In this document: positions 1 through 7,545 of the stretch, piece by piece
Layout: each line of letters begins with the position of its first letter
How positions within the stretch are numbered: position 1 is the first letter of the stretch
Source of the DNA: Nostoc linckia NIES-25
Lineage (GTDB): Bacteria > Cyanobacteriota > Cyanobacteriia > Cyanobacteriales > Nostocaceae
Length of the DNA stretch: 36,491 nt
Reading direction: 5' to 3'
NCBI RefSeq assembly: GCF_002368035.1
Contig: NZ_AP018226.1
Location: forward strand, 1 to 36,491
Position numbers and translations under genes: made by a program
Notes under the pieces: model-generated
The model's input: the letters and a program-made list of their open reading frames with translations, nothing else
What the model was told of the DNA's origin: nothing
The model's database searches: none

Positions 1-20
1 CTTGTTCTCTAGAGAACAAG
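1..20. other. Perfect 20-bp palindrome at the left end, possible hairpin telomere tip
   Basis: CTTGTTCTCTAGAGAACAAG is identical to its own reverse complement, with its centre between bases 10 and 11. It lies at the extreme left of the sequence, and the element encodes telomere-resolvase-like proteins. One reading is that bases 1-10 are read-through around a covalently closed hairpin whose tip is the centre of symmetry. The alternative is an ordinary palindromic protein site that happens to sit at the sequence start. Confidence 0.5.
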
Positions 21-34
21 GAATGATAGTAAGG

Positions 35-545
35 ACTATACAAACGTTTTGTATAGTGATAATCTATGTGTTAGTTGTCTTGTGCATAGATGCTTAGACC
101 TCTTGTATATGGATATGTATGCAATAACCCTCTTGTATACCTTATGTCTGCATTACCCTTTTGTATAGTGATACCTCTGATATGGCTATTCAGGACATCT
201 TGTATAGCAATATGTTTGCAATAACCCTCTTGTATATCCTATATTTGCACTACCCTTTTGTATAGTGATATCTCTAGCATGACTATCTATAACATCCTGT
301 ATAGTGATATCTGCTTTCATCTGGTTTTGTACATAGATAGACCGAAGGGCGATCGCTCATCATATCCCCCACCTAACCTTCTGGTATACCCTTTCCCTGT
401 TCATATCCTTTTGTATAGTTATAAATGGCTATCTTTTGCTTGACCCTCTTGTATACAGATAACCTCTACCTTGGCTTATGCCTTGACTATTCCTCTTGTA
501 TTTAGATAACTCGGCTAAACTATTCTTACCCTCTTGTACAGTTAT
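35..545. repeat. Left-end array of about 15 CTTGTATAGTGATA-type repeats
   Basis: Degenerate copies of (A)CCCTYTTGTATAGTGATA recur about every 27-40 bp, near 47, 78, 100, 130, 158, 198, 226, 255, 295, 326, 383, 409, 446, 494 and 532. The first copy is part of an inverted repeat, ACTATACAAA (35-44) against TTTGTATAGT (48-57). Three consecutive copies form a larger unit of about 97 bp that is repeated directly (about 101-197 and 198-294). No gene is credible inside the array. The motif resembles the sites before the telomere-resolvase-like gene at 15.6 kb and its partner at 16.7 kb. It probably binds a replicon-encoded protein acting at the end or origin. Confidence 0.8.
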
Positions 546-590
546 AACGGGTAAATTCCCGAAGGGCGATCGCCTCCCATGCTTTCAATT

Positions 591-623
591 AGTTATGCCT
601 CATTATTTTTTTCCGGCATAACT
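591..623. repeat. 33-bp hairpin AGTTATGCC-N15-GGCATAACT (left copy)
   Basis: Two perfect 9-bp arms are separated by a 15-bp T-rich spacer. A near-identical hairpin with the same arms and the same 15-bp spacing lies near the right end at 36197-36229. It could be a protein-binding site or a terminator. Its presence at both ends suggests a role tied to the ends of the element. Confidence 0.65.
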
Positions 624-717
624 TCTTTACCGCGATCGCCATCTACCCTGCTGTTTCAATCTACGTAAGTTGTAACTGTTGTAGTCAAAATATTGACATT
701 AAGTTTTAATTTTCATT

Positions 718-768
718 GCCTGAGCTTAGCAAAAAAACTTGAGAAAATTTCTCAATTAAAAATCAGGC
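718..768. repeat. Nested inverted repeats
   Basis: An outer GCCTGA/TCAGGC pair (718-723, 763-768) encloses the 17-bp palindrome TTGAGAAAATTTCTCAA (739-755). The surrounding 624-800 stretch is AT-rich and shows no credible gene. This could be an operator, a cruciform or a transcription signal. The function is unknown. Confidence 0.5.
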
Positions 769-807
769 TAAAAATCGCTGTAATGCTTACACACAAGGGG
801 TTTAGCT

Positions 808-860
808 CTAGTCACGCACGCACCCCTTTTATATATAGATAGGTTGTGTGCGTGATCTAG
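808..860. repeat. Imperfect inverted repeat CTAGTCACGCAC / GTGCGTGATCTAG
   Basis: CTAG-TCACGCACGCACC is followed by an AT-rich loop and GGTTGTGTGCGTGATCTAG. The arms match with small bulges. It lies in the gene-free region before the secreted-protein gene. It is possibly a terminator or regulatory hairpin. Confidence 0.4.
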
Positions 861-899
861 TTTATCCTCTGGCTAATACTTAGATTATTAATTCTCGCT

Positions 900-1205
900 T
901 TGGGCATTGGGTATTGGGTATTAGGTATTAGGCGATGCCTGCGGCGGGCTACGCCTACGCTTTCCCCTATCCCCGCCACGATCGCCTACAATCCCCTTCA
1001 CCTCACCAATGGCTATGTTTCCCCTTGCAATACTTTTGGCGCGGCTTCTGGGGGGCGATTTTGCCGTGGGATTGTTGGAGGTGCTTCTAGTTGCCTCCCC
1101 GTTCTCTGGCTCAAAGAAAAAAAAGGTTTGGGCGATCGGGCGAGGGGGCGATGAGGGGATGGGGCAGTGGGGCAAGGGGCGATCGCTACTTATTCTAGAA
1201 AGGTA
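900..1205. repeat. Low-complexity and dispersed-repeat stretch typical of Nostocales
   Basis: The stretch starts with tandem GGGTATT/AGGTATT heptamers (about 907-933). A GCGATGCCTGCGGCGGGCTA block follows, of a type scattered through Nostoc and Anabaena genomes, and then G-rich sequence with a HIP1 octamer near 1180. Open frames exist on both strands, but their translations are repeat-derived and unlike protein, so I see no gene here. Confidence 0.6.
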
Positions 1206-1279
1206 AGTAGTTATTATTACTGTGGTGATACAAAATACTACGTGTGAAGCTAGAGGAGTAACAAAAAGTAATAAGCAAA

Positions 1280-1798
1280 ATGAAAGCCATTAAATCAGTT
1301 TTAATTGCTATAGTTACATCTTTAACAGTTCAATCATTAGCTGTAGCACAAACACAGTCTAATCCTGAGTTTTGTCAAATTCATGCTGGCAACGTTGGTC
1401 AGTATGCCTCACAATACTATATTGGCAGTAATTACACTCCTACTCCATATCGTTTATTTATTGGGCATTCTAGAGCCTATAAATTAGATGGAGAATTAAT
1501 AGCTCAACCCTTATATTACATGGACGCCCCAAGTGATACTGTCGCCGCTGCATTTCAACTCAAAGGTAAGTATGGCGATCGTGTAATCGGTGATAGAGAA
1601 ATAACAGTTCAAATTATTAGATATTATCCAATGAGTTCTACTTTTGAAATTGTAGGATTTTGCGTAAACGGCACATTTGCACCTAATCAAAAATTAGAAG
1701 CTTATGACACTCGTATTCTGCCTTTCAATACTCTTTCTGCATTACAAGAGGCCAACATTGGTTTAACAATGGAAAGGACTGATAAGTTGTTTAAATAA
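1280..1798 (+). CDS. Secreted or periplasmic protein of unknown function
   Basis: The 172-residue product starts MKAIKSVLIAIVTSLTVQSLAVAQ, a basic N-terminus followed by a hydrophobic stretch and an A-x-A-type signal peptidase I site near residues 21-24, so export is likely. The mature part has two cysteines (near residues 32 and 129) that could form a disulfide. It is otherwise a Tyr-rich, beta-type sequence I do not recognise. The nearest Shine-Dalgarno-like sequence, GAGGAG, is about 23 bases from the ATG, which is unusually far. It is a single gene and converges on the terminator at 1805-1838. It stands apart from the replication genes and may be cargo. The gene call is strong; function is unknown. 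Confidence 0.75.
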   Translation: MKAIKSVLIAIVTSLTVQSLAVAQTQSNPEFCQIHAGNVGQYASQYYIGSNYTPTPYRLFIGHSRAYKLDGELIAQPLYYMDAPSDTVAAAFQLKGKYGDRVIGDREITVQIIRYYPMSSTFEIVGFCVNGTFAPNQKLEAYDTRILPFNTLSALQEANIGLTMERTDKLFK

Positions 1799-1804
1799 GT
1801 TAAA

Positions 1805-1838
1805 AAAATTCCTACCCAATTAAGTAAGTAGGAATTTT
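1805..1838. terminator. Hairpin terminator between convergent genes
   Basis: AAAATTCCTAC (1805-1815) pairs perfectly with GTAGGAATTTT (1828-1838) across a 12-base loop. On the minus strand the stem runs into seven T residues, so it should mainly terminate the leftward gene that ends at 1878. It may also serve the rightward gene ending at 1798. Confidence 0.75.
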
Positions 1839-1877
1839 AGTCATAAATGTTACTAAATAAATACTTATTTCAACGAA

Positions 1878-2324
1878 CTAGCGGAATGCTGCCATTCCCG
1901 CTGACATAGCATTGGAGATTGCTTGAGCGTTGCTTTGTCGGGCTTGGCTCAAGGCGTTTAGCTGGTTGGCAACATTTTGAGCAGCGTTGGCTTGTTGGTT
2001 TAGAGCCATTTGTCGTTGAGTGGACAAATTGTTGCCAGTATTTGCAAGCCCAGCCGCAAAAGAAGCTGCTTGCATTTGCTGGTTCATTGAATCTTGTCCT
2101 GATTCGCGGGCGTAATGGTTGGCCAGTTGTGCTTGTTGATTGGGGTCTAGCTGTACTCCAGCCCGTTGCAAGGTATCAAATACAGGATTGGAATTTAATC
2201 CAGCGCCAGCTACTCGACCTGCCGTGTTGCCCATCGCTGCGTTTGCTGCACCACCTACTGCTTGTCCTACTGCGTTCATTGCGGCAGGTGCAAAAGCCGC
2301 TGCTACTTGTGGTAAAAAGTTCAT
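1878..2324 (-). CDS. Ala/Gln/Asn-rich protein, possible phage-type structural or pilot protein
   Basis: The 148-residue product is dominated by Ala, Gln and Asn. It begins MNFLPQVAAAFAPAAMNAVG and has an amphipathic, helix-forming composition with glycine hinges near the N-terminus. No catalytic motif is visible. Such Ala/Gln-rich small proteins are typical of phage ejection or DNA-pilot proteins and of minor virion proteins, but that is a compositional resemblance only. A GGAG ribosome site precedes the ATG. The gene lies 9 bp downstream of the TerS-like HTH gene, so the two are probably one transcript ending at the hairpin 1805-1838. With a terminase at the other end of the element, a virion-related role is plausible but unproven. 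Confidence 0.65.
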   Translation of the reverse strand: MNFLPQVAAAFAPAAMNAVGQAVGGAANAAMGNTAGRVAGAGLNSNPVFDTLQRAGVQLDPNQQAQLANHYARESGQDSMNQQMQAASFAAGLANTGNNLSTQRQMALNQQANAAQNVANQLNALSQARQSNAQAISNAMSAGMAAFR

Positions 2325-2333
2325 TTTTTGCTC

Positions 2334-2861
2334 CTAAGATTGTTCATCTTCTTTGAAATTGGGATCGATAACCGCGAAGCCATATTTTTCTACTAAAACG
2401 TAGGCTTTATTAATATCTAGTAATCCTAGAGAAGATATAGCCTCTTCGCGTTCAGAGTGCCGACAGATACTTTGAGAAAGCCCCTGTACAAGCCTTAAAT
2501 TAAGGTCAGGGTCTTCGAGTTTTGTTTCTAATAATTCTACAAGTTTTTTCCTGATTTTGCTGTGAGTAGTTAATAGTTCATTAGCCAAACTTGAAACTTC
2601 ATTAAACCAAGCTTCGCTTTGAGATTCTAGTTTTGGTAAATTTGGTTTTTGTGGTGTGCCTGCAATTAAACCTGACGACTCCTCAAGCAAAGTGATGCTA
2701 CTATTTTCCTCTTGAGAATTTGCGCCAGATTCCTCTCGAAAGCCCTTCAACCAGCGTTGAACACTTCGCAAGGGTACTTTTAATTGCGCTGCAATATCGG
2801 GTGGATAAAACCCTTTTTGGTATAGCTCTCTTGCTTTATCTCGCTCTCTTTTGTGTGCCAA
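2334..2861 (-). CDS. HTH DNA-binding protein resembling a terminase small subunit
   Basis: Residues about 8-42 (ARELYQKGFYPPDIAAQL, then VPLRSVQRWLKGF) form a clear helix-turn-helix of the kind found at the N-terminus of phage terminase small subunits and of some transposase-like regulators. The remaining ~130 residues are polar and predicted helical, as in TerS oligomerisation regions, with no catalytic motif. The only in-frame start is a TTG preceded by a GTGGG-like ribosome site; an in-frame stop lies just upstream. The product is 175 residues. It is the mirror-position counterpart of the HTH/TerS gene at 32.8 kb, though the two show little sequence similarity. It could equally be a transcription regulator. 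Confidence 0.65.
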   Translation of the reverse strand: MAHKRERDKARELYQKGFYPPDIAAQLKVPLRSVQRWLKGFREESGANSQEENSSITLLEESSGLIAGTPQKPNLPKLESQSEAWFNEVSSLANELLTTHSKIRKKLVELLETKLEDPDLNLRLVQGLSQSICRHSEREEAISSLGLLDINKAYVLVEKYGFAVIDPNFKEDEQS

Positions 2862-2891
2862 GTACCCACGTCAAAACGCGCCATTTTCATT

Positions 2892-3086
2892 TTACTTTGG
2901 CTTTTCAGCATTCAAAAATATTCCGTTACAGATAAGCAATGCTCCAAAAAATAAAACAGATGAAAGTGTGGCTATTTCTGGGCCTTCCTCGGCTACATCT
3001 GGATTATTGTCAGCTACCATTCTCTCTAGTTCAAAAATTGCCTCTAGCCAGTTGGGTATTTGTTCTTGCTCAAGAGGTTGGTTCAT
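2892..3086 (-). CDS. Small membrane protein, tandem paralogue 2
   Basis: The 64-residue protein has an acidic N-terminal half (NWLEAIFELERMVADNN) and a hydrophobic C-terminal segment (SSVLFFGALLICNGIF) that could span or insert into the membrane. It shares the pattern NPNW..AI..LERMVA.NN..VA...SS.L..GA...C with the 52-residue product of the gene just upstream, whose 3' end overlaps its start by 17 bp, so the two arose by tandem duplication. Function is unknown. Conservation of the paired pattern is the main reason to call it real. Confidence 0.6.
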   Translation of the reverse strand: MNQPLEQEQIPNWLEAIFELERMVADNNPDVAEEGPEIATLSSVLFFGALLICNGIFLNAEKPK

Positions 3087-3228
3087 AATCCACTATTGAC
3101 GAACACATAATCATTGCACCTAAATAAAGTATTGAAGAAACCCTAGCTACCTCTAAATTATTCATTGCTACTATGCGCTCAAGTGCAGCGATCGCCGCTG
3201 ACCAATTAGGATTTTGATTTTGTTCCAT
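3070..3228 (-). CDS. Small membrane-associated protein, tandem paralogue 1
   Basis: The 52-residue protein begins MEQNQNPNWSAAIAALERIV and continues with AMNNLEVARVSSILYLGAMI. It is a shorter relative of the downstream 64-residue protein and overlaps it. The hydrophobic C-terminal half suggests membrane association. The start is an ATG without a strong ribosome site, about 30 bp beyond the end of the CyRepA1 gene, so it could be translated from the same transcript. Function is unknown. Confidence 0.55.
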   Translation of the reverse strand: MEQNQNPNWSAAIAALERIVAMNNLEVARVSSILYLGAMIMCSSIVDYEPTS

Positions 3229-3259
3229 AAAACAGAAATGATTTGTTTAAATTCAAGAT

Positions 3260-6200
3260 TTAGGCGATCGCCAATTGCGTCTCTAAAAGTATTGCTTCCC
3301 TCTGCCACACATAACGAGTAAAGGAAGATTCGGCAAAGTTCACAACTGACTTGAAAAACTTTTCATGTGGCTTATCCTCCCAACTTTGAATTATTGCTTC
3401 TCGCCATTCGCCAAAATGCCACACCCAGCAACGATGCCCCACCGGATCTTCAATTATTGGCTGAGTATTTGTTGGCTCATGGCTAATTACTGATGACTGA
3501 TGACTAATAACTGTTGCCGCTGCCGATAGCCCATTCTCAACCGTAGGGGATGTATTATCTAAACATGGTTGCTGTTGATTTTCAACTGGTAACTCAGCCG
3601 CGATGCTTGCGGAGGACGTAGCTATCGCCTGCTGTGTACCAGTAGCAGTAATTTCCATCTGTGCAACTGTTGTTACTTGTGTTGCTATCTCTGCTGTCTC
3701 TGCCATCTCCACAACTGGATCTACTAATGGTGATTCTTCCCAGTTCACTTTAGCCACCGACTCAGACTGTAAATAGTTGTCGAATTTCCTGGCGATCGCC
3801 TCCAACACTTCCAAACGTGCAGGTGCTTGCATGGCTAGTTTGTCTACGCAGTAGACGCGCTGCCGTACTCCATCAATGAGTTTTTGGGTTGGCTTGGCTA
3901 ACTTAATCCCTATGCTATCGAGTAGCGATCGCAAAAACCCAATGTTCTCTTTTTTGGATTCGGTTTCTGGTTTGGGAAAAGTGTTGAGAGCCAAAGCGAT
4001 ATCGCTACGTTCTTTGACCGTGTTAATGAGTTTGACCACTGCCAAAGAATTTTTGTGAAATTCCCCATCTAAAAACTGAAGAATGTTTAGCTCTTGTAAT
4101 GCCCAAATCTTTAAATGAGAATCACCCTTGGCTTGAGCTAAAAAGAAATTTTGGCTAGTGGCCATGTAATACCAGTTAACCTCACTTCGTTTTTTTGATA
4201 TCTCAAAATTGTTGAGAAAATAAAACCGTCGTTGTTTTGAAATAAATTCTCTATCCTTGAGGTAATAATCAGCGATAAATTCTGCATCCCATAGCTTAGA
4301 TTCTTTGATTCCTGGTATTGAATCTAATAACCAAGTTTTTTCAATTCGTCGCTGTGTTTCTTTTTTGGGATTGCCTTTAGCAACCTTACTTGCTTCCTCA
4401 ACAGAATTAAATTCAATTGCTTGATAAAGTTCTAAAGCGTAACGCATTCTAACAGCTTCCTTGGCTGCTTCTTCTCTAGCTTTAGATTCATCGTCAGTAT
4501 CCCACTCAGAAACCTCAACATTATGCCCAGCTTCCTCTAGAGCATGAATGAGACATTTTCTGAGGTTATTCATCTCGAAATTATCGAGCGATCCTAATTG
4601 ACAAGACAATCGCCACCAATCGTCATTACTACGGGCGATCGCATTACCAATTATTTCCAGCATTCTGCTAGTGTTTCCGTCAGCCGCAAGTATGGCAGAT
4701 TGAATGATTTTTTCATCTAATATTTTTGAGAATGCCTTGACTGAATAATTTTTAGGATTATTCCTATCCCTAACTGTTGATTGTTCGGGACAGAATACAT
4801 AGTGAGTTATGCTGTCATCTCGCAGCCTAAAGAGCATTTGGTGTTGGCTATTAGTACCTTGTACTCCAGTAAAAAAGGTAAACTTATCTGTGAAATAATT
4901 TTTGACTGTGACACTTACACCAGATTCAGCAGTGGGAGAAATTATAAAGTAATCTGGTTTGTATTTCTGGATAAAAGTATCTGGGTTAACTAAAAACTCT
5001 TTGGCCCATTCTTCACCAGAAGTATCTTTATTTAAAACGTAACCATGCTTGCCTGCTTGTCGGAGAATTTCATCAAGCCTATCTGTTAAACTTTTGGAAT
5101 CACTAGCAATCCAGGGTATTACATCGTCATCTAGTAAAGCTTTGATTAGTGGTGATTTATCCCGTTTTTTTAGTTCTCCCTCTTCATCAACACCAACAAT
5201 AAATTTAAAGTTGTGTGGTGGAATTTGAGCTTTGTTTTCGATCTTAATTGTTTTTTTACCCGCTATCTTGGCTATGAAATCAACATAAATATCAGCCAAA
5301 TTTCCATCAAGTAATATTACTCTATTGCATTCCTTTAGAGCTTTAGAGAGTATGGCGATCGCCCTACCTTGTTCTTCTTTGAGTGTTCCGCCATTAGTAG
5401 CATGAAGCAACACAGAAACAGTCTCGTCTAAATAGATATCAACCCCATTAAAATAACCATCGATGTGGTGAATCGAGTCAAGACAGAGTGCTAAATGAGT
5501 AGCAGTGTCAGCTACTAAACTAATGCCATCGTCGTGTTGTAGATGGTAAATATTAAGCCCTATCTGGCTACCTCTGTTACCAGTTTGCAATAGTAAATTG
5601 TTGCGATAGCCAATTAAAAAAGCACGATTGGGGGATAGCCTAATTAGTTCAATGAGTGCTTCTGTTTTGCCACTACCTAAGCCAGATTTAGCCGTAATAA
5701 TTACACCTTTATCAGGTACTTGAGAGAATCTAAACTTAGGCTGATTAACTACAATATCAGGTGTGTAGCAACGACTTTTTAACCAATTTCGCCACGCCCA
5801 ATCATGGGAATCATCTTTAGATTCTGATTCATTAACCAGTGAGAAAAATTCCCCTGGTGTGATTAAATCAAAACCTAAAGTATTGTCTAATTCGTCAATA
5901 TCACAGCTGTTCTCTTTTTCAAATTGACCCCACCAAGCAACGCTGAGTGAGTAACTTCTAGTGGCTAACTCTTCAATAATTTTCTTGTAATTACTGAGAA
6001 TATGAGAATTATCTAAGCTTCCGGCATCTGGACATACAACAACTTTATTAGTCTGCCCCAGTCCATCTACTACTGCATTGATTGAGCCTAGCCAGTTTGC
6101 CCCTGCTGCCCCAATAATTTGAATGTCCTTACGTCCATACCTAAACCACAGTTTCAAGGCAGTAATTAGCGATTTTAACCCGCCCTCAACTAACCAAGTT

Positions 6201-6934
6201 TCTGTAATTTGCTCGGCTTGTGGATGCCTCCAAACAAACACAGGCAATTCGCCGCTTGGTAGGTGTGGGCCATTCCCGCCCTTAGATGTAGATGACGACC
6301 AGATGTACTTGCCATATTTGGCGCGGTTGTCACTAGCTATTTGAAATCCTGTAATTTTGCCTTTAGGGTTTAACGCTGCAATCCCAAGCCCAACAACGCC
6401 TGTTAGTTGCGTAGCTCCATCTGCAAGCATGGCCCCTGCTAGAGATGGGGAAACATCAATTTTTAACCCTGGCTTCCAGCTGCAAAGCCAACCTTGGGCG
6501 ATCGCAAATTCAATTTCATCTGCGTTTAACCCTCGGCGCTCGGATAGCTCAGAAATTTGATGTTTTTGGTTTAGTCCCAGTGTGGCAACGATGCGGCGGT
6601 ATTGTTCATCTCGGTCAGCAATGGATAAAAGCTGGGCTAACTTCTGTTTTTCTTCGTACTGTGACTTTTCGCGCCGCCGCTTTTGTTCATCAGCCCATTC
6701 CCGCCGCCGTTGTTCTGTCCACTGTTGAGAATTATCAGGCTTCAGAATTGCCCATAATCCATCTTGGCTAAAGTCGATGATTTTATAGCCACCTTCAACA
6801 ATTTCACCCTTACGGCTGCTGTTAGCCGACATACAGAGAATAATTTCATCTTCGGCTTGGTGGCGACATCTGCCAGAATCATCACCGCAGGATGGACACG
6901 GACGACTTTTTGAGGTGGCTATAAATTTGCTCAT
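3260..6934 (-). CDS. CyRepA1-type plasmid replication protein (primase/helicase), left copy
   Basis: This is a 1224-residue replication initiator of the cyanobacterial CyRepA1 type. The N-terminus holds a zinc-binding pattern (CPSCGDDSGRC with a later Cys, about residues 13-35) as in primases. A toprim-like part follows (VEGGLKSLITALKLW and VVVCPDAGSLDNS, about 245-310). A superfamily 2-type helicase core has Walker A GLGSGKTEAL (about 415-424), Walker B IYLDE (about 500), the motif TAESGVSV (about 670) and a Q..FRLRDD arginine motif. The last ~60 residues are a separate W-rich segment after a low-complexity linker. The gene overlaps its upstream neighbour by ATGA. A second copy of the same length lies in mirrored position at 27.4-31.1 kb with conserved motifs but much divergence, implying two initiators on one element. 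The family assignment is from memory of motifs. Confidence 0.85.
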   Translation of the reverse strand: MSKFIATSKSRPCPSCGDDSGRCRHQAEDEIILCMSANSSRKGEIVEGGYKIIDFSQDGLWAILKPDNSQQWTEQRRREWADEQKRRREKSQYEEKQKLAQLLSIADRDEQYRRIVATLGLNQKHQISELSERRGLNADEIEFAIAQGWLCSWKPGLKIDVSPSLAGAMLADGATQLTGVVGLGIAALNPKGKITGFQIASDNRAKYGKYIWSSSTSKGGNGPHLPSGELPVFVWRHPQAEQITETWLVEGGLKSLITALKLWFRYGRKDIQIIGAAGANWLGSINAVVDGLGQTNKVVVCPDAGSLDNSHILSNYKKIIEELATRSYSLSVAWWGQFEKENSCDIDELDNTLGFDLITPGEFFSLVNESESKDDSHDWAWRNWLKSRCYTPDIVVNQPKFRFSQVPDKGVIITAKSGLGSGKTEALIELIRLSPNRAFLIGYRNNLLLQTGNRGSQIGLNIYHLQHDDGISLVADTATHLALCLDSIHHIDGYFNGVDIYLDETVSVLLHATNGGTLKEEQGRAIAILSKALKECNRVILLDGNLADIYVDFIAKIAGKKTIKIENKAQIPPHNFKFIVGVDEEGELKKRDKSPLIKALLDDDVIPWIASDSKSLTDRLDEILRQAGKHGYVLNKDTSGEEWAKEFLVNPDTFIQKYKPDYFIISPTAESGVSVTVKNYFTDKFTFFTGVQGTNSQHQMLFRLRDDSITHYVFCPEQSTVRDRNNPKNYSVKAFSKILDEKIIQSAILAADGNTSRMLEIIGNAIARSNDDWWRLSCQLGSLDNFEMNNLRKCLIHALEEAGHNVEVSEWDTDDESKAREEAAKEAVRMRYALELYQAIEFNSVEEASKVAKGNPKKETQRRIEKTWLLDSIPGIKESKLWDAEFIADYYLKDREFISKQRRFYFLNNFEISKKRSEVNWYYMATSQNFFLAQAKGDSHLKIWALQELNILQFLDGEFHKNSLAVVKLINTVKERSDIALALNTFPKPETESKKENIGFLRSLLDSIGIKLAKPTQKLIDGVRQRVYCVDKLAMQAPARLEVLEAIARKFDNYLQSESVAKVNWEESPLVDPVVEMAETAEIATQVTTVAQMEITATGTQQAIATSSASIAAELPVENQQQPCLDNTSPTVENGLSAAATVISHQSSVISHEPTNTQPIIEDPVGHRCWVWHFGEWREAIIQSWEDKPHEKFFKSVVNFAESSFTRYVWQREAILLETQLAIA

Positions 6935-7098
6935 GCCACCCTCCCATCAGATGTTGCATCTGGCTTGATAGCGATCGCCCTCAAGCTCAAACATTGGGCA
7001 CAAAGTAGCTTCGCTCTGCTTCCGTCAAGTGAGAAAACCCCGACAATTAGCTGACATTGGCATTTTGGGCACGGCAATTCCTCTGTGGGCAATCTCAT
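6931..7098 (-). CDS. Tiny zinc-ribbon protein
   Basis: The 55-residue product contains CPKCQCQL near residue 10 and LCAQCL near residue 32, two CxxC knuckles that make a four-cysteine zinc ribbon. It overlaps the CyRepA1 start by ATGA and is itself overlapped the same way by the gene upstream, so translation of the three is probably coupled. It may be an accessory DNA-binding or loading factor for the replication protein. That role is inferred from context only. Confidence 0.65.
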   Translation of the reverse strand: MRLPTEELPCPKCQCQLIVGVFSLDGSRAKLLCAQCLSLRAIAIKPDATSDGRVA

Positions 7099-7301
7099 GC
7101 GGCCCCCTTTTGAAAGAAAGCCAACATGAAAATAGCTGCATCGCCTGTAATTCCAATGCTTTCAAGTAGTTCAAGTATTTCAGTTAATCGATGACAGCGA
7201 ATTAATAAAAATAATTGATTTGTAGGGAGGCTTTGCGGTAGAATGAATTTAAGTTTTTCAACCGCAAACCCCTCAGATGTGATGTGAAGGGGTTTTTGCA
7301 T
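7095..7301 (-). CDS. Small protein at the head of the left CyRepA1 operon
   Basis: The 68-residue product has a C-terminal amphipathic part (LTEILELLESIGITGDAAIF). Its stop codon overlaps the start of the zinc-ribbon gene (ATGA), which supports a real coupled gene. The start is less certain. The ATG at 7301 has no obvious ribosome site, and the first codons lie in a hairpin (AAACCCCT 7266-7273 with AGGGGTTT 7288-7295) that could regulate its translation. Function is not recognised. Confidence 0.5.
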   Translation of the reverse strand: MQKPLHITSEGFAVEKLKFILPQSLPTNQLFLLIRCHRLTEILELLESIGITGDAAIFMLAFFQKGAA

Positions 7302-7545
7302 TTTTGGGGTTTGATAAGGATCGATTTGGACAAACCCCTAGATTTTTTTGTTTCCCACTTGTTACCTTTGAACAAGAAATAAAAATTGTTGTCGGTCATC
7401 CGCTAACTGGAGAACGTCGTCAAACGTTCATCGCCTTACAGGTAACAAGAGGCAGAATCTAGGTGCTGGTTACCGACACTTTTCTTTGTCAGTAAATTTA
7501 AAATAAAACACGTAAAATCAGTCTGTCCAGACATGGGAATTTACT
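7302..7545. promoter_or_regulatory. Gene-free structured region before the left CyRepA1 operon
   Basis: I see no credible gene here but several interlocking inverted repeats. CTTGTTACCT (7358-7367) pairs with AGGTAACAAG (7440-7449). GTCGGT (7391-7396) pairs with ACCGAC (7472-7477). GAACGT (7412-7417) pairs with ACGTTC (7424-7429). GTTACC (7469-7474) competes for GGTAAC (7441-7446). The first two pairs cross, as in a pseudoknot. This could be a structured leader, an antisense copy-control RNA or an origin. Confidence 0.5.

Noticed and set aside
258..443. 61-codon open frame in the left-end array
   Set aside because: It is made of the tandem repeats, has no ribosome site and its translation is repeat-derived.
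35..545. CRISPR array at the left end
   Set aside because: The repeats are short and degenerate, and the spacer-like parts are themselves repeated; no cas gene is present.
900..1206. Three overlapping open frames in the G-rich dispersed-repeat stretch
   Set aside because: Both strands stay open because of low-complexity composition; the translations look unlike protein and no start is supported.
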